Part shown: positions 1-10,600 of the stretch, piece by piece
Position numbering within the stretch: the stretch's first letter is position 1
Layout of the letters: each line of letters opens with the position of its first letter
Program-made: the position numbers and the translations under genes
Notes under the pieces: generated by a model
Database searches by the model: none
Seen by the model: the letters and a program-made list of their open reading frames with translations, nothing else
Told to the model about the DNA's origin: nothing
Origin: Cyprinodon diabolis
Taxonomy: Eukaryota; Chordata; Actinopteri; Cyprinodontiformes; Cyprinodontidae
DNA length: 64,000 nt
NCBI GenBank assembly: GCA_030533445.1
Contig: CM060069.1
Location: 1,333,756-1,397,755 of the forward strand
Reading direction: 5' to 3'

Positions 1-1189
1 ACAGAGCTCAGTGTCCAAGCACATTAATAGAGAGGCGAAGGGAAGGAAAAGATGTGGTCGAAAAAAGTGTACAAGCAAGAGAGATAACCGCACCCTGGAG
101 AGGATTGTGAAACAAAACCCATTCAAAAATGTGGGGGAGATTCACAAAGAGTGGACTGCAGCTGGAGTGAGTGCTTCAAGAACCACCACACACAGACGTA
201 TGAAAGACATGGGTTTCTGCTGTCGCATTCCTTGTGTCAAGCCACTCTTGAACCACAGACAGCGTCAGAAGCGTCTTGCCTGGGCTAAAGAGAAACAGGA
301 CTGGACTGCTGGTGAGTGGTCCAAAGTCATGTTCTCTGATGAAAGTAAATTTTGCATTTCCTTTGGAAATCAAGGTCCCAGAGTCTGGAGGAAAAGAAGA
401 GAGGCACTTCATCCACGTTGCTTGAAGTCCAGTGTAAAGTTTCCACAGTCAGTGATGGTTTGGGGTGCCATGTCATCTGCTGGTGTTGGTCCATTGTGTT
501 TTCTGAGGTCCAGGGTCAACGCAGCCACATACCAGGAAGTTTTAGAGCACTTCATGCTTCCTGCAGCTGACCAACTTTTTGGAGATGCAGATTTCATTTT
601 CCAACAGGACTTGGCACCTGCACACAGTGCCAAAGCTACCAGTACCTGGTTGAAGGACCATGGTATCCCTGTTCTTAATTGGCCAGCAAACTCTCCTGAC
701 CTTAACCCCATAGAAAATCTATGGGGTATTGTGAAGAAGAAGATGCAATACACCAGACCCAACAATTCAGAAGAGCTAAAAGCCACTATTAGAGCAACCT
801 GGGCTATCATAACACCTGAGCAGTGCCACAGACTGATCGACTCCATGCCACGCCGCATTGCTGCAGTAATACAGGCCAAAGGAGGCCCAACTAAATACTG
901 AGTGCTGTACATGCTCATACTTTTCATGTTCATACTTTTCAGTTGGCCAACATTTCTATAAATCCTTTGTTTTTATTGGTCTTCAGTAATATTCTAATTT
1001 TCTGATATGATGAATTTGAGATTTTCATTTGTTGTCATTTGTAATCATCAAAATTAAACAAAATAAACATCTGAAATATATGAGTTTGTATGTAATGTAT
1101 GAATATAATATACAAGTTTCACTTTTTAAATGGAATTACTGAAATCAATCTACTTTTTCATGATATTCTAATTTTATGACCAGCACCTG
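1..1189 (+). mobile_element. Tc1/mariner-like transposon, 3' part (5' end outside window)
   Basis: The transposase reading frame is followed by an AT-rich 3' segment ending in CACCTG next to a TA dinucleotide at 1190-1191, as expected for a Tc1 insertion at TA. The end read on the minus strand starts CAGGTGCTGGTCATAAAATT, which I recognise as a common fish Tc1-like terminal repeat type. The element lies antisense in a tln1 intron. Its left half is beyond base 1. Confidence 0.85.
2..901 (+). CDS. Tc1-like transposase, C-terminal 299 residues, frame intact
   Basis: Cut-and-paste DDE transposase. The frame is open from the window edge (QSSVSKHINREAKG) to the TGA at 899-901. Visible parts: the end of the helix-turn-helix DNA-binding region and the full catalytic core, with D in FSDESKF, D in FQQDLAPAHS and E in NPIENLW. 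The last two acidic residues are 34 apart, the Tc1 DD34E spacing. The ending GPTKY* is typical. No stop or frameshift is seen, so this could be a recently active copy; the N-terminal domain must be checked in flanking sequence. Oddity: QQDLAPAH instead of the usual QQDNAPxH. Confidence 0.9.
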   Translation, partial: QSSVSKHINREAKGRKRCGRKKCTSKRDNRTLERIVKQNPFKNVGEIHKEWTAAGVSASRTTTHRRMKDMGFCCRIPCVKPLLNHRQRQKRLAWAKEKQDWTAGEWSKVMFSDESKFCISFGNQGPRVWRKRREALHPRCLKSSVKFPQSVMVWGAMSSAGVGPLCFLRSRVNAATYQEVLEHFMLPAADQLFGDADFIFQQDLAPAHSAKATSTWLKDHGIPVLNWPANSPDLNPIENLWGIVKKKMQYTRPNNSEELKATIRATWAIITPEQCHRLIDSMPRRIAAVIQAKGGPTKY

Positions 1190-1226
1190 TATAGAAATTA
1201 ACTGAATAGAATTGAATTGCAGACGA
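1190..1226 (-). repeat. Fragment of the dispersed repeat also at 19.4 and 41.4 kb
   Basis: TATAGAAATTAACTGAATAG and following bases match the terminal part of the repeat copies ending near 19938 and starting near 41390 (TATAGAAATAAACTGAATAG). It sits directly against the Tc1 end, suggesting the Tc1 inserted into a TA of this repeat. The remainder should lie left of the Tc1, outside the window. Confidence 0.5.
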
Positions 1227-1498
1227 TCAGATGAATGGGAAATAAGATGAAAGGTTTTCTGTTTATTTTACCATTTCAGTCATTAATCATCTTGTTCCAT
1301 TAGGTTAGAGTTACTAACCTGTTTAAATCAAGACCAAACATCCGTATTTACAGAACAATCAACTTCCTGCTAATGAAATGCTCTCATTGACCAGCAAAGG
1401 TCTGAGCTCCAGATTCCAGGAGCGTTTCTGAAACCTATTCTTCAACCAAGAGGTAGAAACCTTTAAGGTCACCACCATCTCCATCTGATGACATCAGA
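1227..1498. other. tln1 intron sequence, nothing recognised
   Basis: Between the Tc1/repeat block and the donor of exon 21. No exon-like or repeat structure recognised. Confidence 0.5.
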
Positions 1499-1504
1499 GC
1501 TCAC

Positions 1505-1618
1505 CTTGCAGCTCTGCACCAGCTGCTGCTGTGCAGCCTGGTTCTTGTTGCTGGAGGCGGCGTGCTGGGCGGCAGCGATGGTCTGAGTGGCGGCCGCTGC
1601 CGCCTGCTTGGCTGCATT
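1505..1618 (-). CDS. tln1: tln1 exon 21 (residues 919-956, R4), last exon in window
   Basis: Encodes NAAKQAAAAATQTIAAAQHA, ASSNKNQAAQQQLVQSCK, the start of rod bundle R4. Acceptor CTCCCAG, donor GTGAGC at 1504-1499. The next expected exon (VADQIP-type sequence) is not between 1 and 1498, where a Tc1-like transposon lies. Confidence 0.95.
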
Positions 1619-4600
1619 CTGGGAGAGAAGAAAGAAGGTGTTGGTTTGACGCCTGGAAGCGTTTGTTGGTAAAATGCCCCCCCCCCGGTCATTTCCTTCA
1701 CCTCCAGGTTGTTGATGAGCCTCTTCTTTATGGCATTCTGCGCCGCGGCGTTGGTGGCCATGCGCAGACCTTCTGCAGCTTCTCGCAGTTTCTGCTGTTG
1801 CTCCTCGCTGTCGGGGTTGGCGGCCGCACCCTGGAAAAAGACGACAGCTGCTGGTGACGCGGCGAGCTAACGGACGGCTAGGCTAAAGCAGCGGTCCTGA
1901 GGGGAGCGCACCTTAGCGGCCTCCACCATCTTAGCGGTGGCATCAGCCAGGAGTTTGGCCGCGGAGAGAAGCTTGCGGGAGTTCTCCAGGTCAGACTCTC
2001 CCTCTGCGTCCATCTTGATGGCATTGACCAGATCAGACGTGGCCTGGGCGAGGATACGAGCCTGGCGCACCATCTCCCCTGGAGAGAACAAACAATGCAA
2101 AGATTTAACCGTGCTACTTTAGGAGCGTTTTGGCTCTGCAGTGTCAAAAATCTAGTTCTATACAAGTCATTTTATCTTAAAATAAATACTTTTTTTTCTC
2201 AGATTGAGGAGGTAAGTGAGACACCCACCTGCATTCCCCATGGCGTTGAAGATCTTCTCAGTGACGTCCAGAATGCAGTCGGTGGCCTCTCCGTGGCGCC
2301 CGATGGGCTGGCCGCCGCTGGCGTACTGCTTGATGTGCTGCAGCAGCTCATTGAGCGCCTGGGTGACGCCCGTGGCCGCCTGGCCCACCTGCTTCAGCAG
2401 ACCCTCCTCATTGGTGGCCATCTGTGACGCCTCCACGCATCCTTCCACCGACTTGGCCACCAGCTTCCCAGCCTCGATCAGCTGCTCCTGGCAGACCGGG
2501 GAGCTGATGGTTGGAGCCACCACCTCCAGGACAGAGAAGAAGAAAACAAGCTTAGGTGGACCTTAAAGACCACTTAGTCACATCATCATTGTCAGTGTTT
2601 AGCAAACGAGCTGTTCAGGTGGAGTTTCATTTTATAGTAACTCTGGATCATTCAAAGCGTTCCTCTACACTCTGCGGAGCGCAGAGAAGGACCCAAGGAA
2701 GAACCTGATGGATTTTTCTGTGACTTCATGTGTTTGAGGTGATAATCTGGTTTATTTGATAAGATTAAGAGAAGGGACGTGATGAAGTCCTTTATTCCAA
2801 AGGAAACTTCCAGAGAAACGGCCGTCTGGACGTCCCTCAGAAGGGAAGCCCTTACAGGTCTGTGCTTCGCCACACAGAACCAAGAACTGGGTCAGAACCT
2901 GATGACATCCTGAGGAGGAAAGGCAGGCCTCGGATTGGACCAGGAACGACTAGAGAATGATGCTCCGAGTTCGAGCAAAGCATCATGTTGGTAATCTCAA
3001 TAAAAACATGGAGTTAGTAGCTGATGACGTAAAGGCTATAATTAGTGTTTAACAGAAACCTCAGAATAAATTCCTCCAGTTATCTCCTGCCCATAGGCGG
3101 ATCTACTGGGGTGGCATAGGGTGGCAAAGGCCCCCCTAAATGACAGCCTTGCCACCCCAGTTAGCTGTAGGGGTGGCGAGGCTTATAAATTATGGATCAT
3201 TTGAGAATTACGACCGCTAATTTCCAATGTCGGACTGCAGTGAATGCAGCACGAGATGACAGAGAGCGACTGAGACTGATTGTTTTGAAAACCGAATGGG
3301 GCAAAGCGAGGGAGCCAGGGGTCATGGGGAGAGGAGACACAGGATGAAACAGGTAAACACTGATTAACTATCTATGGAGAAATGAAATCATAATGAAAGC
3401 TCAATGTTGCTAGCATAGCTGCAATGCTGATTTACAGATGATAAAAATCAGGTTGCAGAACGTTATTTCTCTATCTATGATGTTAGTTAGGCCTGACGTC
3501 TCAGCCTCATAAAGACATATTTGCGGTCAACTATGACAGAAAAGAGACGATCAAGTTGGGTTGAACTCAAATCAAAACAAATGCTTTGGATCAAAACGCT
3601 TCACTAATTTATTTAGATAAATTAGTGAAGCGTTTTGCAGAGCAACATGGAAATCACTGCATTCAGCTGTTATAGTCATGTTAACTTTATGTTTGCTCTC
3701 TGCTGAGCCTTTACAGAGCTGCTACATTTTGTTTTGGCACCTGAGAAAATCTGATATTTCCTTTAATAAAACCAAAAGTGTTAAAAGTTAAAAATGTGAT
3801 GCTGGTGTGAATCCTGCTTAATATGAAGCAGTGTTGTTGTTTCTTTTTTGTATATATAGTATGAAACTATCCAGAAATGACCTGTATGAACCTACTCACA
3901 AGCAAAATGTATTTTTATGTTGCTTCTTTTCAGATTTGTGGAGATTTTGATGTAACATACAGTACCTGCCTTTTTGTTGATTTGTTGATACAGCAGTATG
4001 GAGGACCAACTCTGCCATATTTAAAAATAAATACAGAAATAAATAAATGCTCAATAAATAAATAAGCATACAATTAATTGCCACCAAAATACAAACAACA
4101 AATAAATGTAAGTAGAAATTAAATTATACAGCTAGTCATAAAGGTATATAACTCTTTTAATTGGCTTCTTTATTTCTTTGCCTTTTTAATATTTACCTTA
4201 TTTATTTTTTTGTCATTTATTATCTTCAACTTCATTTTTTAATTACTTATATTTTAAAGTATTTATTTATGTGCATGTTATGATATTTTTGTCTGTTTTA
4301 TTCTTCCTTTGTATTTTTTTACCCTAGTTATTTCTTCGCCGCTATTTCTTTCTGCCTGCCGTATTAACATTTCTGCCTGCCATTATAATATAATTTCTAA
4401 TTACATTTATTTGTTGATTGTATTTTTGGTGGCAATGAATTGTATGCTTATTTATTTATTGAGCATTTATTTATTTCTGTATTTATTTTTAAATATGGCA
4501 GAGTTGGTCCTCCATATACAGCTCTATCTACAGCAGATCTACATGCATGAAATGTCCCTTTCATGTTGCCGTAACTGCTGTATGTCACGTTACTGAGGAA

Positions 4601-7600
4601 CAAATGGGGTAAATGTGTGTTCAGAGTAAACATTACATAGATGTCTGGTACCTTGTTTGGTGCCTTGACCCATTTATTTCTACTGTGTAGTTCTGCTCAC
4701 TTTAGTGCAGCTCAGTCCATAGATCTCTGATGGGTAACTTTTTCTTTCTATAGTTTCTTCTTGGTCAAATGCTGCAAAGCTGCCTCTCTGACAGTCAATC
4801 TCACACATCTGCACCTCAGCATCTGTGTCTTACCTTAATACCTTTCCTGTGATAAGGCCCCTCTAGAAGTAGTGTTATCATTCTTCTACCTCCTATTAGA
4901 TCACATTGTACGATGTATTATTAATATGAACTGTTTCACATGAAACACTAGTACTCTACATACTATTCTCACCAAACTGTGATTAAATTCAGTGTAAACA
5001 AATGCCATATGTTGCCACCCCTAAAAAATTCCTGCCCCCCTCTCACCACCCCATAAATATTTTTCTAGCTCCGCCCCTGCTCCTGGGTCATGTTCTGCCT
5101 AACCGGGTCCACTTTCAGCGGAATACCAGTAACGGACCGGGACCCAGTACTCACCCTGGTGCAGGCCACCAGCTGGGACGTGGACAGTGCGCACTGCGTG
5201 GCCGCTGCGATGACGCGGTTCTGCTGGGCCGAGTCCTCCGTCTTCTGGGCCACGTTCTTGGCTTTGAGCACCAGCGCCGCTGCGGCGTTAGCCACGGCTT
5301 TGGCCAGCTGCATCAACATGTCCTGTGGAGGAGAGCAGCGCTTTGATGGTGAGGAGTCAGGCTTCAAGTCCTGATTTAATGATTCAAAGTGAAATCAGGG
5401 ATCAACCAGCACCGATTACTATGGAGGCCAATCAACAGAGCCACCAGATCTGACACTGATGAAGACCAAACAACTCCTCATCATCCTCCTTCATTCCCTT
5501 CATCAGAAGGTTTTCCAGGAAGGTTTACTTTTAGATCATACTAGAACAGAACCGCCAGTACTGAGAGGAGACGGGCGCCGTTCTGTCAGATCAGCATAGT
5601 CAATACGCAGGAAGTCAGATTTACATTTATCCCTTTAGCTTTGCATGATAAATAGACTTTAAACTACCTCCCTGGGTGCCTTCTGTCCCAAAAATACCAA
5701 CAAGGCTGTGAGTAACAGGTGGGCTTGACTTATTTATTGTAAAAGCAAAGAAAAAATAATTACTAAAAGAAAAATGATAATTTAATGTTTAAAGGTCTAA
5801 AAAAAAGTGGTCAAAAAATTATTTTACAAAACCTCCCGTCCACACCGGACAATTACCAGAACAATCCACCAATTAACTTCATCTAAACAATTCCAAATAT
5901 AAAAAATAAATGATACATTTTGGTTCCAAATTAACTGAAATATATTTGTCATATCAAAAGAAGAAAATTTAATTGGTAGAAATAACAAATTCCATAAATT
6001 TAGCATAATCGGCCACAACAACAGGCGTGTTTCTCTTTAGTCATGTACAAAAAAAGCAATTTAAGGTCAGATGGCCATACGCTCCTAAAACACCTAATGA
6101 GATAAGTAAAGGATAAACGGGTATTGACTGATCTGACAGAACCCTGGTCCAGAAACATCCAGAGAACCATCTTCTGTCAGCAGTGGTGAAAACCTGCAGC
6201 CTGGATGCTGAGGCTGAATCTGATTGGTAGGAAGTTAAGAGGTTCATCTAAGCAGAGCTAGAAGGACAGCAGCCTGAACTCTGCCGTCTGATAAACCTTT
6301 TCTGATTGGCTATGAAGTAATGTAGAGAATTAAGCAGAGACGTCCACTTGATTGATCATGGGTTATTCCTTCATCTTCTACCTGAACATCATTGGGAGGT
6401 CTCCATCTGGCATCCCTGTAAGATCCTCCTCCCCGAAGCTGTCAGATACATTCATCAAACACCAGACATTACAGGAACAGAAAACCTGCTAAACATGGAG
6501 CAGATAAAACCTGCTGGGTTTCCCTTGTTTAAAGACTGAGGTTGAGGTCTTTGGATCTTTCTCACTCTGCCTGACTGCCTTCACATCTCAGGACTCATTC
6601 ATTGTGTTTTTATTGGTCTTACCCTTCATGCTGCATCCCCACCCCTTCCTTCATCACCTCCTAAATGCAGCTCCTCCTTCTGTCAGAACAACGTGGGGCT
6701 TCCTTCCTCCATGTTCCAACATGAAGCAGGTCCTAGTGACCACAGCCAGGTCTCTGAGGACCGTGGTGAAGCAGAACCTGACTGGAGTCTGGAACTCCAC
6801 CCCTTCAGGGTAGGTTGGAGGTAGAGACTGACATTTTTTCGGGAATCCCACGGGTCACTGGATTCCCGTGGGATGGGAGTCAGTATTAGTAACGATCACG
6901 GGATTGGGACGGTACTGGATTAAACATTAGCGGGAGCAGACGGGAGCGGGAGCAAACCGATAGTAACTTCCGCTCTGAGTTTTTCACCCGCGCTCAAAAA
7001 CAACAAGAATGGGAGTGGAGCCGGAGCGGGAGTCATTCTGAATGGGAGCGGGATGGGAGTGGGAGTGATTTCACCAGGAGTGGGACGGGACAGGATTTAG
7101 ATTTCTACTCTGGCCCGGGATCGGGACGGGACACCATTTTTTTCTGTGGGAGTGGGACGGGACAGGAGTGAAAATACACTCCCGTGTCAGTCTCTAGTTG
7201 GAGGGCAAACTGTGAGCCAGACATCATCCTCTGATGATGTTACCACAGACTGAGCTGTAGAGTGCGTCTCTCCTGTCAGGCTGTAAAAATGAAGAAAGCT
7301 CATCAAACCTGGAACTGTGGATCCGTGTCCGTCTCTCCGATGTGGGACAGCAGCTCTCCACTGGCCTGACCAACGTTTCCTGCAGCCTGCAGCAGGGTCT
7401 GACGAGGCTGGAGCAGCGAGATATGAAGAACATGAAGCTCAATGAATGCAGACAGAAATCAGAGCATGGTCCCCGCTCCTTCAGCCGTCTACCTCTGTAT
7501 TAGCCGGCTGCGCCGTCTTCAGCATGTCAGAAACGGCGCCGGCCAGGTTCTTGGCTGCACCCAGCAGCTTCTGCCCGTTTCCACCTTCATCCTCCATCAG

Positions 7601-10600
7601 GGCTGCCAGGAGCTTCACACCTTTAGACATCTCCGTCAGGTTGGAGGAGATGGTGGTGACGGCACAGCCCACTGCCGTATAGTCCGTCTCAGCTGGATCT
7701 CCTAAGAACAAACATGGCCGACGCATTTACTCCAACAGTTAGCATCATTTCCTCTAATGCAGGAAATAAACTATATTATAAAGCCTGAGATCATTAAATA
7801 ATAACAGTAACTATATTATACCATTATAAAGCCTGAGTTATTCTTTAAGAAATGCGTGTATCCGCTTCTGTTTTGGCATCACAGTGAGGACCATTGTTCT
7901 AAATTTAACAATCAAACAATATATCAAAGAATATTTGGACCAAAGTGAGGACATTTAGCTGCTCATCATTTTCTTAACTGCAAACGATAAGGCTTCAGGG
8001 TAACGATTAGCTAGGGGCTGGTAACGGTTAAGTAAAGGTAGGTAACAGTTAAGTAGGCGATGGTAACGGTTAGGTAGGGGCCTGTAATGGTTAGGTAGGG
8101 GGCAGTAACAGTTAGGAAGGATCTGGTAATGGTTAGATAGGGGCTAGTAACAAGCTAGTAACAGTTAGGTAGGCGCTGGTAATGGTTAGCTAGGGGCTCG
8201 TAACAGTTAGAACAGGGCTGGTAACGGTTAGATAAGGGCTGGGTAATGGTTAGATAAGGGCTAGGTAATGGTTAGGTAGGCGCTGGTAATGGTTAGCTAG
8301 GGGCTGGTAACAGAACAAGGCTGGTAACGGTTAGATAAGGGCTGGGTAATGGTTAGTTAGGCGCTGGTAATGGTTAGCTAGGGGCTCGTAACAGAACAGG
8401 GCTGGTAACGGTTAGATAAGGGCTGGGTAATGGTTAGATAAGGGCTAGGTAATGGTTAGGTAGGCGCTGGTAATGGTTAGCTAGGGGCTGGTAACAGTTA
8501 GAACAAGGCTGGTAACGGTTAGATAAGGGCTGGGTAATGGTTAGGTAGGCGCTGGTAATGGTTAGCTAGGGGCTCGTAACAGAACAGGGCTGGTAACGGT
8601 TAGATAAGGGCTGGGTAATGGTTAGATAAGGGCTAGGTAATGGTTAGGTAGGCGCTGGTAATGGTTAGCTAGGGGCTGGTAACAGTTAGAACAAGGCTGG
8701 TAACGGTTAGATAAGGGCTGGGTAATGGTTAGATAGGGGCTAGTAATGGTTAGGTAGGCGCTGGTAATGGTTAGCTAGGGGCTGGTAACAGTTAGAACAA
8801 GGCTGGTAACGGTTAGATAAGGGCTGGGTAATGGTTAGGTAGGCGCTGGTAATGGTTAGCTAGGGGCTCGTAACAGAACAGGGCTGGTAACGGTTAGATA
8901 AGGGCTGGGTAATGGTTAGATAAGGGCTAGGTAATGGTTAGGTAGGCGCTGGTAATGGTTAGCTAGGGGCTGGTAACAGTTAGAACAAGGCTGGTAACGG
9001 TTAGATAAGGGCTGGGTAATGGTTAGATAGGGGCTAGTAATGGTTAGGTAGGCGCTGGTAATGGTTAGGTGGGCACTGAAAATTGTTATATAGGGGCTGG
9101 TAATCGTTAGACGGGGGCTAGTTAGGGTTAGTTAGGGGGTGGTAACATTTAGGTAGGCGCTGGTAATGGTTAGCTAGGGGCTGGTAACAGTTAGAACAAG
9201 GCTGGTAACGGTTAGATAAGGGCTGGGTAATGGTTAGGTAGGCGCTGGTAATGGTTAGGTAGGGGCTGGTAACAGTTAGCTAGGGGCTGGTAACAGTTAG
9301 AACAAGGCTGGTAACGGTTAGATAAGGGCTGGGTAATGGTTAGGTAGGCGCTGGTAATGGTTAGCTAGGGGCTGGTAACATAAGGGCTGGTAACGGTTAG
9401 ATAAGGGCTAGGTAATGGTTAGATAGGGGCTAGTAATGGTTAGGTAGGCGCTGGTAATGGTTAGGTGGGCACTGAAAATTGTTATATAGGGGCTGGTAAT
9501 CGTTAGACGGGGGCTAGTTAGGGTTAGTTAGGGGGTGGTAACATTTAGGTAGGTGCTGGTAATGGTTAGCTAGGGGCTGGTAACAGTTAGATAAGGGCTG
9601 GTAACAGTTAGATAAGGGCTGGTAACGGTTAGATAGGGGCTAGTAATGGTTAGTTAGGAGCTGGTAACGGTTAGATAGGGGCTGGTAATTGTTAGCTAGG
9701 CACTGGTCATGGTTATATAGGGGCTGATAACTGTTAGGTAGGGGCTTGTAATGGTTAGATAGTGGCTACTAACAGTTAGGAAGGGGGCATAATGGTTAGC
9801 TAGGGGATGGCAACAGTTAGGTAGGGAAAGATAAAGGTTAGATAAGGGCTGGTAATGGCCCAGTAACAGTTAGGTAGGTGCTGGTACGGTTAGGTAGGGG
9901 CTGGTAATGGTTAGATATGGGCTAGTAACGGTTAGGAAGGGGCCTGTAATGGTCAGGTAGGTGGCGGTAATGGTTAGGTAGGGGACAGTAACGGTTAGGT
10001 AGGGGTCAGTAACGGTTAGGTAGGGGCTAGTAACAGTTAGAACAGGGCTGGTAACGGTTAGATAAGGGCTGGGTAATGGTTAGATAAGGGCTAGGTAATG
10101 GTTAGGTAGGCGCTGGTAATGGTTAGCTAGGGGCTCGTAACAGAACAGGGCTGGGAACTGTTAGATAAGGGCTAGGTAATGGTTAGGTAGGCGCTGGTAA
10201 TGGTTAGGTGGGCACTGAAAATTGTTATATAGGGGCTGGTAATCGTTAGACGGGGACTAGTTAGGGTTAGTTAGGGGGTGGTAACATTTAGGTAGGCGCT
10301 GGTAATGGTTAGCTAGGGGCTGGTAACAGTTAGAACAAGGCTGGTAACGGTTAGATAAGGGCTGGGTAATGGTTAGGTAGGCGCTGGTAATGGTTAAGTA
10401 GGCGCTGGTAATGGTTAGCTAGGGGCTGGTAACAGTTAGAACAAGGCTGGTAACGGTTAGATAAGGGCTGGGTAATGGTTAGATAGGGGCTAGTAATGGT
10501 TAGGATGGCGCTGGTAATGGTTAGGTGGGCACTGAAAATTGTTATATAGGGGCTGGTAATCGTTAGACGGGGGCTAGTTAGGGTTAGTTAGGGGGTGGTA

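Larger units (their letters stand above)
3092..5079. mobile_element. hAT-like non-autonomous element (about 2 kb) in tln1 intron 17
   Basis: The left end CATAGGCGGATCTA and the inverted right end CAGGGGCGGAGCTA are imperfect inverted termini of hAT type. Flanks CTCCTGCC (3084-3091) and CTCCTGGG (5080-5087) agree in 6 of 8 bases, consistent with an aged 8-bp target duplication. The interior lacks a long transposase frame, holds a nested MITE (3999-4514) and a perfect hairpin (3593-3636). Superfamily is inferred from ends and target size. Confidence 0.6.
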
